Source of the DNA: Belnapia moabensis DSM 16746 | GTDB taxonomy: Bacteria; Pseudomonadota; Alphaproteobacteria; Acetobacterales; Acetobacteraceae | Length of the DNA stretch: 64,000 nucleotides | NCBI RefSeq assembly: GCF_000745835.1 | Contig: NZ_JQKB01000018.1 | Span: forward strand, 1-64,000 | Reading direction: 5' to 3' | Shown here: positions 1-8,134 of the stretch, in pieces | Position numbering within the stretch: position 1 is the first letter of the stretch | Layout: each line of letters begins with the position of its first letter | Notes under the pieces: generated by a model | Told to the model about the DNA's origin: nothing | The model's input: the letters and a program-made list of their open reading frames with translations, nothing else | The model's database searches: none | Program-made: the position numbers and the translations under genes

Positions 1-2
1 GA

Positions 3-284
3 GCCCATGCTGTCCTCGTCCTCGACGGCGCGGGCTGGCACACCTCACCCAAGCTGCAACTGCCCGCAAACATCAGCCTGCTGCCGCTGCCTCGCTATGC
101 GCCCGACCTGAACCCGGTCGAGAACCTGTGGGAGTTCCTGCGGGCCAACTTTCTCAGTCATCGCGTGTGGGAGAGCTACGACGCTATCGTGGACGCCTGC
201 TGCTCAGCCTGGAACGCGCTGATGCGCAGACCAGAGCAGGTCACCTCCATCACCACCCGTGCCTGGGCTCAGGTCAAGCTCTAG
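3..284 (+). pseudogene. IS630-type transposase, C-terminal part (cut by window edge)
   Basis: The reading frame enters from the left edge and ends at TAG 282-284, giving 93 residues. It carries the last two acidic positions of an IS630-type DDE endonuclease: the LVLDGAGWH segment (second Asp) and PDLNPVENLW (catalytic Glu) about 35 residues later, followed by the usual WEF/W-rich tail. IS630 transposases cut and paste into TA dinucleotides. Only the C-terminal quarter is visible, so whether the full gene is intact cannot be told; I call it partial. The right end of the element should lie in the non-coding stretch 285-472, but I could not fix its inverted repeat without the left end. Confidence 0.8.
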
Positions 285-472
285 GGCGGCTGGTATAAGG
301 CAAGCGTGCGAAATCGGCCTTTTCGGTTGATAGGAGCAGTCGATTGCCGGCTAGCGGGATCGCACCCGTGCGGTTGCGGAACGCGACTTCATCGCACCGG
401 TTCGCTCCCTCGCGCTGCCGTCATGAGGTGCGGATATGTCGCGTATTCGGCAGGACCGCCTACATACTGTCG

Positions 473-1927
473 ATGACCGATGCCTCCCCTGCCCTGCTCT
501 GGTTCCGCCAGGATCTGCGCCTCGCCGACAATCCCGCCCTTGCCGCCGCAGCCGATCGTCCCCTGCTGCCCGTCTATGTTCTGGACGATGCCGCGGCCGG
601 GCGCTGGGCCCCGGGCGGCGCCGCCCGCTGGTGGCTGCACCACTCCCTTGCCGCACTGAACGAGGCATTGGCTGTGCGCGGGGCGCCGCTGCTGCTGGTG
701 CGCGGCCGGGCGGAGATCGTCATCCCGGCGCTGGCCGATGCTATCGGCGCCGATGAGGTCCTGGCCGGCCGGCTCTACGAACCCTGGGCCCGCGAGCGCG
801 ACGCCCGCGTGGCGGAGGCCTTGCAGGCCGGCGGCCGCAACTTCCGCCTCGTTACCTCGACCCTGCTGCGCGAGCCGCCCACGGTGATGAGCGGCAGCGG
901 CAAGCCCTATACGGTCTATGGCCCCTTCGCCAAGTCGATGGCCACCCGCGGCGAGCCGGAGCCGCCCCTGCCCGCCCCCAACCGCCTGCACCCGGTGCCG
1001 GACGCGCCAGCCGGCGACCGCCTCGCCGACTGGCATCTGCGGCCGCAGCCCCCCATCCCCGACTGGGCCGCCGAGTTCGGCACGGTCTGGACGCCGGGCG
1101 AGGCCGGGGCGCAGGCCCGCCTTGCCCGCTTCCTCGCCGGCCCCGTGCGCGATTATGCGGTCAACCGCAACCTCCCCGGCGTCGAGGGCTCCTCCGGCCT
1201 CTCGCCGCATCTGCGCTGGGGCGAGGTCTCGCCGCGCCAAGTCTGGCATGCCGTGCGCGAGGCCATCCCCGGCGATGCCGAGGCCGCCCAGCCCTTCCTC
1301 TCCGAGATTCTCTGGCGCGAATTCTCCTACCACCTGCTTTGGCACCGGCCGGAAATGCCGGAGGTGGCGCTGCGCGAGCGCTTCGCCCCCTTCCCCTTCG
1401 AACCCGATGCCGCCCTGCTCCGCGCTTGGCAGCGCGGCCGTACCGGCATCCCCGTCGTCGATGCCGGCATGCGCCAGCTCTGGCGCCATGGCTGGATGCA
1501 CAACCGGGTGCGGATGATCGCGGCCTCGCTCCTGGTGAAGCAGCTGCTCCAGCCCTGGCAGGCCGGCTCCGCCTGGTTCTGGGACACGCTGGTCGATGCC
1601 GACCTCGCCTCCAACAGCGCCTCCTGGCAATGGATCGCCGGCAGCGGGACGGATGCCTCGCCCTATTTCCGCGTCTTCAACCCGGTGCTCCAGGGCGAGA
1701 AATTCGACCCCGAGGGCAGCTACGTTCGCCGCTTCGTACCCGAGCTGGCGAAACTGCCCGACCGCTGGCTGCACCAGCCCTGGGAAGCGCCGGGGGGCGT
1801 CCTGCGCGAGGCCGGCCTCGTCCTCGGCCGCGACTATCCGGCGCCCGTGGTGCTGCCGGAAGACGGCCGCCGCCGCGCCCTCGACGCCTTCGCCCGCCTC
1901 CGCGCTGGGCAGGAGCCGGCCGCGTGA
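473..1927 (+). CDS. phrB: Deoxyribodipyrimidine photolyase
   Basis: Light-driven repair of cyclobutane pyrimidine dimers in the cytoplasm, using FADH- and an antenna cofactor. The 484-residue length fits class I photolyases. Visible marks: the N-terminal antenna-domain start WFRQDLRLADNPAL (residues 10-23), the FAD-binding helical core around WRHGWMHNRVRMI (337-349), and the DLASNSASWQW/ASPYFRVFNP block (about 377-404) that lines the FAD and lesion pocket. An in-frame upstream ATG at 344 would add 43 residues with no family similarity, so the start at 473 is preferred. The stop overlaps the GTG of the next gene by four bases, indicating translational coupling. A cryptochrome function cannot be excluded by eye, but the sequence reads as a standard photolyase. 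Confidence 0.93.
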   Translation: MTDASPALLWFRQDLRLADNPALAAAADRPLLPVYVLDDAAAGRWAPGGAARWWLHHSLAALNEALAVRGAPLLLVRGRAEIVIPALADAIGADEVLAGRLYEPWARERDARVAEALQAGGRNFRLVTSTLLREPPTVMSGSGKPYTVYGPFAKSMATRGEPEPPLPAPNRLHPVPDAPAGDRLADWHLRPQPPIPDWAAEFGTVWTPGEAGAQARLARFLAGPVRDYAVNRNLPGVEGSSGLSPHLRWGEVSPRQVWHAVREAIPGDAEAAQPFLSEILWREFSYHLLWHRPEMPEVALRERFAPFPFEPDAALLRAWQRGRTGIPVVDAGMRQLWRHGWMHNRVRMIAASLLVKQLLQPWQAGSAWFWDTLVDADLASNSASWQWIAGSGTDASPYFRVFNPVLQGEKFDPEGSYVRRFVPELAKLPDRWLHQPWEAPGGVLREAGLVLGRDYPAPVVLPEDGRRRALDAFARLRAGQEPAA

Positions 1928-2655
1928 CCGCCGCAGCCCAGGCCGACCTCGCGGCGCGCGGCTTCAGCGGCCTGCGCATCGTCGGCGACGTGCATGGCGA
2001 GGCCACAGCCTTCGAGCATGCGGTCGCCGGGGCGGAGGCGGAGCGGCTCTTCGTCCTGCAACTCGGCGACCTGACTGACCACGGGCCGGACAGCCCGGCC
2101 GTGCTGCGGCGGATGTTCGGCCTGCTCGATGCCGGCGCCGGGCGCTTCCTGCTCGGCAACCACGACCACAAGCTGCGCCGTGCCCTGATCGGCCAGCGGG
2201 TGCGGATGGCGCCGGAAGGGCTCGGGCGGACGCTCGCGCAACTCGCGGAGGCGCCGGATGGCGCCGCGCTGAAATCCCGCGCCATCGCCGAAATCGCCGC
2301 CGCCCCGGCCTGGCTCAGCCTCGGCCAATCGCTCTTCGTCCATGCCGGCTGGCACCCGCGGATGCTGCGCGAACCCTCGCCACCCGATGCCGGCACCCGC
2401 AAGCCGGACCCGATGCTCTCCCGCGCCCTCTTCGGGCAGGTGACGGGGCGGATGATGGCCGATGGCTACCCCGAGCGGCTGCATGACTGGGTGGACCGCA
2501 TCCCCGCCGGCTACACCCTCTATTGCGGGCATGAGCGGCGCTCGACCGATGGCCGCCCCTATATCCAGCCGGGCGAGGCCGGCGGGCGGGCGATCTTCCT
2601 CGATACCGGTGCCGGCAAGGGCGGCCACCTCTCCTGGATCGACCTAGCTTGGTGA
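1924..2655 (+). CDS. Calcineurin-like metallophosphoesterase
   Basis: A 243-residue member of the calcineurin-like phosphoesterase superfamily (ApaH/PrpE-type protein phosphatase branch). The dimetal motifs are in order: GDVHG (21-25), GDLTDHG (48-54), GNHDHK (78-83), then LFVHAGWH and YCGHERR in the C-terminal half. No signal peptide or membrane segment, so cytoplasmic. It starts at GTG 1924 inside the photolyase stop region (GTGA overlap), so it is co-translated with phrB. Substrate is unknown; homologues act on phosphoproteins, diadenosine polyphosphates or other nucleotides. Its 3' end overlaps the convergent VOC gene by 12 bp. Confidence 0.88.
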   Translation: MTAAAQADLAARGFSGLRIVGDVHGEATAFEHAVAGAEAERLFVLQLGDLTDHGPDSPAVLRRMFGLLDAGAGRFLLGNHDHKLRRALIGQRVRMAPEGLGRTLAQLAEAPDGAALKSRAIAEIAAAPAWLSLGQSLFVHAGWHPRMLREPSPPDAGTRKPDPMLSRALFGQVTGRMMADGYPERLHDWVDRIPAGYTLYCGHERRSTDGRPYIQPGEAGGRAIFLDTGAGKGGHLSWIDLAW

Positions 2656-3144
2656 GGCGGCCTCGGCCAGCAACGCCTGCAGGTCGAACCGCCGATTGAC
2701 CATGGCAAGCTCGCCCGCCGTAACGCGCGGCCATTCCTCAGGCGCGCGGTCGCGGTAGAGCTCCACGCCATTGCCGTCCGGGTCGCGGAGATAGACCGCC
2801 TCGGAGACGCCGTGATCCGCCGCGCCCTCCAGCGGCACGCCCGCCTCCACCACCCGGCGCAGCGCCACGGCGAGAGCCGCGCGGTCCGGGTAGAGCAGCG
2901 CCACATGGTAGAGGCCGGTCGCTCCCGGCGGAGGCCAAGCGCCGCCTGCGCTTTCCCAGGTGTTGAGGGCGATATGATGGTGATAGCCGCCGGCCGAGAG
3001 GAAGACGGCCTGCCGGCCCATCCGCTGCTGCACCTCGAGCCCGATCACGTCGCGCCAGAAGCCGAGGGCGCGGTCGAGATCGGCGACCTTCAGATGGACA
3101 TGGCCGATCCGCATGGCGGGATGGACGGGAATGGCGTCGGGCAT
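2644..3144 (-). CDS. VOC-family (CatE-like) dioxygenase/glyoxalase protein
   Basis: A 166-residue vicinal-oxygen-chelate protein, similar to the CatE-like ring-cleaving dioxygenase branch. Two beta-alpha-beta-beta-beta modules are visible: the first opens with MRIGHVHLKVADLDRALGFW (11-30) and the second with GLYHVALLYPD; GNGVELYRDR near the end supplies the expected metal-binding Glu. The YHHHIALN segment sits in the first module. ATG 3144 is preferred over an in-frame upstream start at 3195 because that extension lies in the rpoH terminator hairpin. Substrate is not predictable. It is convergent with the phosphoesterase gene. Confidence 0.85.
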   Translation of the reverse strand: MPDAIPVHPAMRIGHVHLKVADLDRALGFWRDVIGLEVQQRMGRQAVFLSAGGYHHHIALNTWESAGGAWPPPGATGLYHVALLYPDRAALAVALRRVVEAGVPLEGAADHGVSEAVYLRDPDGNGVELYRDRAPEEWPRVTAGELAMVNRRFDLQALLAEAASPS

Positions 3145-3161
3145 TGGATGTCTCCTTCGCC

Positions 3162-3193
3162 CAAAACAATGGCGCCGCCCGGGGGGCGGCGCC
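3162..3193 (-). terminator. Rho-independent terminator after rpoH
   Basis: A GC-only hairpin with GGCGCCGCC (3171-3179) pairing with GGCGGCGCC (3185-3193). Read on the minus strand it is followed by a T-rich tail (ATTGTTTT), 25 bp beyond the rpoH stop. It separates rpoH from the downstream VOC gene. Confidence 0.75.
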
Positions 3194-3217
3194 AATCATC
3201 AGTCCTGATAGTGGTTA

Positions 3218-4099
3218 TCAGACAGCCAGGCGGCGCTCGACGATCTGGTTCTTCATGCTCTTCTGCAGCTTCTCGAAGGCCCGCACCTCGATCTGGCGCA
3301 CGCGCTCGCGGCTGATGTTGTACTGCTGCGACAGCTCCTCGAGCGTGGTCGGCTCGTCCTTCAGCCGCCGCTCGATCAGGATGTGGCGCTCACGCTCGTT
3401 CAGCGTCTTCAGCGCCTCACCCAGAAGCATGCGGCGGTTGGACAGGTCCTCGCGGTCGGAAAGCTCGCTCTCCTGCGTCTCCTGGTCGTCGACCAGCCAG
3501 TCCTGCCACTCGCCCTCGCTATCGGCGCGGACGGGGGCGTTCAGGCTGTGGTCGGGCGAGGCGAGGCGCCGGTTCATCGACACCACGTCCTGCTCCGGCA
3601 CCTGGAGGACGCGGGCGATTTTCTCGACCTGCTCGGATTGCAGGTCGCCCTCCTCCAGTGCCGACATCTGGGCCTTCAGCCGGCGCAGGTTGAAGAACAG
3701 CTTCTTCTGCGCGGCGGTCGTGCCCATCTTCACGAGCGACCAGCTGTGCAGGATGTATTCCTGGATTGCGGCGCGGATCCACCACATGGCGTAGGTAGCG
3801 AGGCGGAAGCCGCGGTCTGGGTCGAACCGCTTCACCGCCTGCATCATGCCGACATTGCCTTCGGAGATCAGCTCGCCGACCGGCAGGCCGTAGCCGCGAT
3901 AGCCCATGGCGATCTTGGCGACGAGGCGCAGGTGGCTGGTGACGAGCTTGTGGGCGGCTCGCTCATCGCCATGCTCTTTCCACCGTTTGGCAAGCTCCAG
4001 CTCCTCCTCCGGGGCGAGCATCGGAAATTTCCGAATCTCCTGGAGGTAGCGCGAGAGGTTGCCCTCGGGGGCAATGGGGATCATGGAGCTGGAAGCCAT
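3218..4099 (-). CDS. rpoH: RNA polymerase sigma-32 (heat-shock sigma factor)
   Basis: A 293-residue sigma-70-family factor directing RNA polymerase to heat-shock promoters. Region 2 is visible as LVTSHLRLVAKIAMGYRGYG to YAMWWIRAAIQEYIL (52-117). The diagnostic RpoH box QKKLFFNLR is at 131-139. Region 4 contains LNERERHILIERRL and the helix-turn-helix ISRERVRQIEVRAFEKLQ. Start is ATG 4099. Regulation is probably by its own promoter in the 240-bp gap before rluD plus the hairpin terminator behind it. Alphaproteobacteria often carry more than one rpoH; this is one of those copies or the only one. Confidence 0.96.
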   Translation of the reverse strand: MASSSMIPIAPEGNLSRYLQEIRKFPMLAPEEELELAKRWKEHGDERAAHKLVTSHLRLVAKIAMGYRGYGLPVGELISEGNVGMMQAVKRFDPDRGFRLATYAMWWIRAAIQEYILHSWSLVKMGTTAAQKKLFFNLRRLKAQMSALEEGDLQSEQVEKIARVLQVPEQDVVSMNRRLASPDHSLNAPVRADSEGEWQDWLVDDQETQESELSDREDLSNRRMLLGEALKTLNERERHILIERRLKDEPTTLEELSQQYNISRERVRQIEVRAFEKLQKSMKNQIVERRLAV

Positions 4100-4278
4100 A
4101 ACTGATATCTGCCTCCTGCGCTGGCGCGGTGCCCCGTGACGGCGGCACCATGGACCAGCGACGAATCTGGCAGTTGAACGCCCTCCGAGCCCACCCGACC
4201 GCGCCTGCCTCGGTCACGACGAGGCGAGCAAGGCTGCGATATGGGTCTTGGCACCCGAAGGCCGCTGCCGAGGCGTTT

Positions 4279-4308
4279 TTTAGACGAAGTGGTGCCGCGA
4301 TGCAACAA
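4279..4308 (-). promoter_or_regulatory. Candidate sigma-70-like promoter of rpoH
   Basis: On the minus strand TTGTTG (4303-4308) and TCTAAA (4279-4284) are separated by 18 bp, about 180 bp before the rpoH ATG. The stretch is clearly more AT-rich than its surroundings. No transcript evidence; this is a pattern call. Confidence 0.4.
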
Positions 4309-4339
4309 AAATCCGACTTTCTGGGTCGGTTACTCGGCG

Positions 4340-5293
4340 TTACGTGCCGCCATCCTTAGTCAGGATATCAAGCAACGCGGCAAAATCCGGGGGCGTCGGC
4401 ACGCTGAAGCTGAGTGCCTCGCCCGTCACCGGATGGCGGAAGCCGAGGCTCGCCGCGTGCAAGGCTTGGCGCGGGAAGGCCAGCAACGCCCCACGCGCCG
4501 GCTCCGCCAGCAGCCGCGCCGCGCCCGGTGTGCGGCGCAGATAGACCGGGTCGCCCACCAATGGATGCCCCCGCTCCGCCAGATGCACCCGGATCTGGTG
4601 CGTCCGCCCGGTCGCCAGCCGGCAGCGCAGCAGGGCACAGGCGGCGCCCCAGGCGCGCTCCGTGGCATAGCGGGTGAGCGCATGCTTGCCGTTGCGGGTG
4701 ACGACGGCCATCCGCTTCCGGTCGGTTGGGTGGCGGCCGATATCCCCCTCGATCTCCCCGGCCGGCGGCTGCGGCACACCCCAGGCGAGAGCCAGGTATT
4801 CCCGGTCGAGGTCCCGATTCGCGAAAGTCTCGGAGAGCGTCCGTAGCGCTCTCTCCGTCTTGGCCACGACCATGACGCCGGAGGTATCCTTGTCCAACCG
4901 GTGAACGATGCCCGGCCGCTTCTCGCCCCCGATTCCCTCCAGCTCCTCTCCCGCATGGGCCAGCAGCGCGTTCACCAGCGTGCCGTCCTGGTTGCCCGGC
5001 GCCGGGTGGACGACGAGCCCCGCGGGCTTGTCGAGCACGATCAGGTCGCGGTCCTCGAACAGGATCGTCAGCGGGATGTCCTGCGGCAGCGGCAGCGCAT
5101 CGGTCACGTGCGGGATGGCGAGGGCGTAGGTGCTGCCCGCCCGCACCGCCTCGGCGGCGTCGCGTAGCGGCTTGCCGTCCCGCGTCGCGGCGCCGGCCAC
5201 GATCAGCGCCTTGACGCGGGAGCGCGAGAGCGAACCTATCGCCTCCGCCAGGAAGCGGTCGGCGCGGGTGCCGGCGGCCTCGGGCCCCGCCAC
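4340..5293 (-). CDS. rluD: RluD/RluC-type 23S rRNA pseudouridine synthase
   Basis: Isomerises specific uridines of large-subunit rRNA to pseudouridine. The 317-residue product from GTG 5293 has an N-terminal S4 RNA-binding domain (RADRFLAEA to KALIVAG, about 10-35) and the RluA-family catalytic core, with HRLDKDTSG at 131-139 (catalytic Asp in HRLD) and ATGRTHQIRVHLA further on. The frame stays open far upstream to 5836, but those residues lie antisense to the DUF6476-like gene and have no family similarity, so the GTG is chosen; no ATG is available near the domain start. It is divergent from the gene at 5322 with only 28 bp between starts, so the two promoters overlap neighbouring coding DNA. 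Confidence 0.9.
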   Translation of the reverse strand: MAGPEAAGTRADRFLAEAIGSLSRSRVKALIVAGAATRDGKPLRDAAEAVRAGSTYALAIPHVTDALPLPQDIPLTILFEDRDLIVLDKPAGLVVHPAPGNQDGTLVNALLAHAGEELEGIGGEKRPGIVHRLDKDTSGVMVVAKTERALRTLSETFANRDLDREYLALAWGVPQPPAGEIEGDIGRHPTDRKRMAVVTRNGKHALTRYATERAWGAACALLRCRLATGRTHQIRVHLAERGHPLVGDPVYLRRTPGAARLLAEPARGALLAFPRQALHAASLGFRHPVTGEALSFSVPTPPDFAALLDILTKDGGT

Positions 5294-5321
5294 GGCGGTG
5301 AATGTCTCGGAGGGGGTCGCG

Positions 5322-5597
5322 TTGAAAGCGCTCAAGGTCCTGGTCGTCGTGATGGGGGTGCTGATCGTCGGCGGCACCGTGACCCTGGTTGCGCTGCTCG
5401 TCCAGCGGGCCGGCGGCGGCGGGGCCAATGCCGCCTGGCAGGCGGCGCTCGACCAGCCCGAGGGATCCCGCATCGCCGGCATCGCCGCGAGCGAGACCGG
5501 CATCGGCGTCTGGGTCCAGCGGCCCGATGGCGACCGGGTGCTGATGGTCGATCCGAAGCGCGGCCGGGTCAGCGGTGAGATCCGCCTCGGCCGATGA
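5322..5597 (+). CDS. DUF6476-like small membrane protein
   Basis: A 91-residue protein from TTG 5322, with a GGAGGG ribosome site 8 bp upstream (5309-5314). One N-terminal transmembrane helix (about 5-27, [20 protein letters not shown]) is followed by a soluble tail with the [18 protein letters not shown] and [13 protein letters not shown] segments typical of this alphaproteobacterial family of unknown function. The tail is predicted periplasmic. An alternative GTG at 5298 lacks a site at proper spacing. The stop overlaps the next ATG (ATGA). Confidence 0.75.
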   Translation: MKALKVLVVVMGVLIVGGTVTLVALLVQRAGGGGANAAWQAALDQPEGSRIAGIAASETGIGVWVQRPDGDRVLMVDPKRGRVSGEIRLGR

Positions 5598-5755
5598 AGC
5601 CGCCCCTGCCGCAGAAAACCTGTGCCGCCTGCGGCCGCCCCTTCGCCTGGCGGCGCAAATGGGCGCGCGACTGGGAGCAGGTGCGCTTCTGCTCCGAGGC
5701 CTGCCGCAGCGGCCGCTATGCGCGGGCGAAAGAAAAACCGCGGAAGGGCGCTTGA
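5594..5755 (+). CDS. DUF2256-like zinc-ribbon protein
   Basis: A 53-residue protein overlapping the previous stop by ATGA. It has two Cys pairs, CAACG (10-14) and CSEAC (33-37), in the DUF2256 layout (KTC.ACGRPF.WR.KW then V.FCSEAC). DUF2256 proteins are often found near photolyase/cryptochrome genes; here the photolyase lies about 3.7 kb away. Function is unknown; a structural zinc is likely. Confidence 0.8.
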   Translation: MKPPLPQKTCAACGRPFAWRRKWARDWEQVRFCSEACRSGRYARAKEKPRKGA

Positions 5756-5797
5756 TCCCGGCTCCATCCGCGGGTAGAAGGCGCGCCTCGCGGCCTT

Positions 5798-5873
5798 GTC
5801 CCCTTCGTCTAGAGGCCTAGGACACCGCCCTCTCACGGCGGTAACAGGGGTTCGAATCCCCTAGGGGACGCCA
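5798..5873 (+). tRNA. tRNA-Glu (CTC), CCA encoded
   Basis: A full cloverleaf is visible: 7-bp acceptor stem GTCCCCT/AGGGGAC, anticodon stem CCGCC/GGCGG with loop CTCTCAC and anticodon CTC at 5832-5834, and a T-arm AGGGG-TTCGAAT-CCCCT. The discriminator G at 5870 is followed by an encoded CCA. Its 3' 18 bases are the left attachment core of the island, and integration leaves the tRNA intact. Confidence 0.96.
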
Positions 5874-5882
5874 CGCGGCGTT
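5856..5882 (+). repeat. attL, 27-bp direct repeat in the tRNA-Glu 3' end
   Basis: The 27 bases from 5856 to 5882 are repeated perfectly at 18329-18355 in the same orientation. The core starts in the 3' strand of the T-stem, covers the acceptor stem and CCA, and ends 9 bp beyond the tRNA. This is the standard footprint of a tyrosine-recombinase island. Confidence 0.93.
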
Positions 5883-5947
5883 TTTGTAGCAAATTCAAAC
5901 GGTTAAAGGACCCAATCGGGCCCACTTTGTAGCACCGTTTTGTAGCA
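5883..5947 (+). repeat. Three TTTGTAGCA repeats beside attL (candidate integrase arm sites)
   Basis: TTTGTAGCA occurs at 5883-5891, 5926-5934 and 5939-5947, all in the same orientation. The same motif lies beside attR. Short repeated motifs inside both ends are what arm-type binding sites of tyrosine integrases look like; the assignment is inference. Confidence 0.6.
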
Positions 5948-5995
5948 ATGCGGTGTTTGAAACCCGCTGCTTGCGCCGCGCTGTCCCTGCCGTCC

Positions 5996-6196
5996 CTACG
6001 GCACGCCGTAGTATGTCCAGAACCACTGCAGCAGAGCCATAATGAACGGCACGGCGGTCATGCTGGCCAGCAACAGAAAAATGCCGCCGACGAATGAGCC
6101 GACGCCTCTGAAGGCGAACCTGCTGACAAAGCGGCGCCCCTTCCTCGTTTCTGCCTCCCGCTTAACCGTCCATTGCGCTGACAGGAGCCCTGTCAG
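5996..6196 (-). CDS. Candidate small membrane protein (uncertain)
   Basis: The minus-strand frame is open from 6214 to the TAG at 5996-5998 and encodes a basic N-terminal part followed by two hydrophobic stretches (GSFVGGIFLLLASMTAVPF and IMALLQWFW), ending in WTYYGVP. No ATG lies at the start; a CTG at 6196 is possible, and an internal ATG within the first hydrophobic segment would leave about 25 residues. It could be a relic. The protein-like hydrophobic pattern is the only evidence. Confidence 0.3.
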   Translation of the reverse strand: MTGLLSAQWTVKREAETRKGRRFVSRFAFRGVGSFVGGIFLLLASMTAVPFIMALLQWFWTYYGVP

Positions 6197-6214
6197 CCAT
6201 CGACGGCTCTGCCG

Positions 6215-6625
6215 TCATCTCTGGACGGCATTAGCGGCCCGGATGAGTGATACCGGCGGCTTGTAACGTGCCAGCGCAATGGTGACGAACTGCGCCTAGA
6301 AGTGTCTGTAATGTTATAGCATTGCGTGAATGTGTGAGGCTGCTTTTCTGCCTCTCTTTTGTCAGGGTGTCTCGCACGTACGCAAGCGACCGCTGCAGTT
6401 ATGTCGCCTCGCCTTGGTGGTCGCCGAAGCAGACCGGATACCCGAAGATTGCAACCTGCGTGGGCTGTCTAACGGCCATCATCGACGCTGCTTCCGGTAC
6501 CGGACTTAAACCAAATCTGCATTCGAGCAGCGCCAGGAAGCGGCTGACTACCCCACCGCCTACCCTTGCTGCGCCGCAACAAGCCACACTTACAACCACT
6601 TGCTCTCGGTTTCGTGAGTTTTAGC
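6215..6625. other. Non-coding or unassigned stretch of the island
   Basis: AT-richer than the chromosome. Short frames exist on both strands but none has domain-like composition or a ribosome site. I see no gene, tRNA or repeat here. Confidence 0.5.
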
Positions 6626-6654
6626 TTGAGGTGAAGATTTCGGCCGGATAAATC
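6626..6654 (+). promoter_or_regulatory. Candidate promoter for the signal-peptide protein
   Basis: TTGAGG (6626-6631) and TAAATC (6649-6654) with a 17-bp spacer, 50 bp before the ATG at 6704. A weak match found by eye. Confidence 0.3.
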
Positions 6655-6703
6655 AACCCCAGCACGATTTAGCCATATTCGCCGAAATAGAGACACAATC
6701 GAT

Positions 6704-7456
6704 ATGTTCGCACCGTTCGCGGTCGGCGCTGCGTTTGCGCGCGCCCTACCACTTTGCGCACTTCTGACCACTCCTCTATCGGCGAAAGCTGATTGGGCCG
6801 TAACGCCAGCTCAGGCTTTAACTGGACAGGCGAACCGGGCGATTCTTACCGACGCGGCACGGGTGCGATGGAGCACGCCAAACGGCAACTTGTGGGCGCA
6901 GGGTGAGGTCCGCCCGACTGCCCCAAGCGTGGAAGCGGAAGGAGGGGTCTATAGGGGCGCTATGAGCCTTGGGACACGTCACAAGCTCATCACCGCAAGC
7001 TCTTTCTCTTTGGCGTTTGTGCCGCAGCTTCGAGTAGAGAGCTCAAGCGTAACGGGCAGTTCGGCTACTTCGCCGGCTCTCGGCGCCTCCCTAGTGCAGG
7101 AAGCTACGTGGGCGCTGCCAAGTGGCATACGCATCAGTGCTAATATGGGGATCGGCGACTCCGTGGGCGTGTCAGCGCCCCTGGAAGGTAGCAATTGGGC
7201 TAACGCGCGGCTGGCTGTTCGCGCCCGTGCTGCCGTAGCGGGTATCATTGGTACAGTCGCAGCGGCGCCGCTGCACGCTGAGTTTCAAGTTACCGCCACT
7301 CGCGCCGTAATCTCGGATCGGGGAGCGGTCCAGAGCTCGCGCTGCGAGCTGAGAATGGAGCTTAGCCGACCCGAGATTCCTCCTTTGCGGTTTGTTACCT
7401 CCTGCCCCGGCGACAATGGGGCGCGTTTTACCGTGGGCATCGGTGGCCATTTTTAA
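6704..7456 (+). CDS. Exported protein of unknown function
   Basis: A 250-residue product. The first 29 residues form a signal peptide (hydrophobic core FARALPLCALLTTPL ending SAKA). The mature part is rich in alternating small and hydrophobic residues (LITASSFSLAFVPQLRVESS, SGIRISANMGIGDSVGV, ARFTVGIGGHF) and ends in Phe, which resembles an outer-membrane beta-barrel or a periplasmic beta protein. Two Cys (in SSRCELRME and VTSCPGD) could form a disulfide. I do not recognise a family. It is the first clear gene after attL and stands alone on the plus strand. Confidence 0.6.
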   Translation: MFAPFAVGAAFARALPLCALLTTPLSAKADWAVTPAQALTGQANRAILTDAARVRWSTPNGNLWAQGEVRPTAPSVEAEGGVYRGAMSLGTRHKLITASSFSLAFVPQLRVESSSVTGSSATSPALGASLVQEATWALPSGIRISANMGIGDSVGVSAPLEGSNWANARLAVRARAAVAGIIGTVAAAPLHAEFQVTATRAVISDRGAVQSSRCELRMELSRPEIPPLRFVTSCPGDNGARFTVGIGGHF

Positions 7457-7748
7457 CCAAGCCGCTTCCGAGACACCTATTCAACCGGCCCCGCCGTACA
7501 TTTTGTGTTAACAACATTCCGGTTAAAGGTCTGAGTGAGAGCCGGAAGGGGCCGTGACTGCGCGAGCTTCCCCGCTGATCGCGGTGCAAGGCCGGGGCCG
7601 AATGGCCCCCTCTCGAAACCTCCAAGGCTCTTATAAATAGAGAGAATTTTTTCGGAGAAGCGCGCTCCGGCATGCTTGCTCACAAGCATTCGAAGCGAGG
7701 CGGAAGCAGCGCCCGCGCCGCCGTCACTTCGGTTGTGTAAGGCAGGAT
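7457..7748. other. Intergenic stretch
   Basis: No supported gene. A minus-strand open frame (7749-7904) just beyond it reads like the continuation of the next entry in another frame. Confidence 0.4.
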
Positions 7749-7837
7749 TTAGCCAGTTAAGCCGGCCGCCTCATGAACCGGTTGGTCAGCGGCGGCATTG
7801 CCGACCCCGACCGTCGCGAGGCGGTCGGCTATGGGGA

Positions 7838-8134
7838 TCAGGCGGCCGTAGGTGAGCACCGCTTCGCCTTTGGGACTAACCGCATATAGCTCGGCAGCCG
7901 ACCCTCATCGAGCCATAGATCAACGAGCGGTGTGATGGTGCCGACAACGCCGAAGCCGCGTCCGTGTAGCGGGTGATCGGGCATCCGAAGCGCGCAGACG
8001 TGCCCGCCCTTGTGGCAGTCGATCACCGCGCCTCGATAGGCGTAAGAGGGACCGCCGAGAGGGCCTTCCGCTGCGGTCAGCTCAGGCTCGGGACGGGCGC
8101 CGTCAACACGCGGGGGGTCGGCGAACAGGCTCAT
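7838..8134 (-). CDS. Hypothetical island protein, possibly frameshifted
   Basis: A 98-residue frame from ATG 8134. The middle (RGAVIDCHKGGHVCALRMPD and GFGVVGTITPLVDLWLDEGR) looks like real protein with His/Cys-rich elements, but I do not recognise a family. Near 7905 the adjacent minus frame (7749-7904) becomes the more protein-like one, reading ELYAVSPKGEAVLTYGRLIP and ending at TAA 7749-7751. A single-base shift near 7890-7905 would therefore give a longer, about 150-residue product. It may be a broken gene. No good ribosome site is visible before 8134. Confidence 0.4.
   Translation of the reverse strand: MSLFADPPRVDGARPEPELTAAEGPLGGPSYAYRGAVIDCHKGGHVCALRMPDHPLHGRGFGVVGTITPLVDLWLDEGRLPSYMRLVPKAKRCSPTAA

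Noticed and set aside
344-472. Extended N-terminus of the photolyase from an upstream ATG
   Set aside because: The extra 43 residues have no photolyase character; the family start is at 473.
5294-5836. Long N-terminal extension of the pseudouridine synthase
   Set aside because: It runs antisense to two small genes and has no family similarity.
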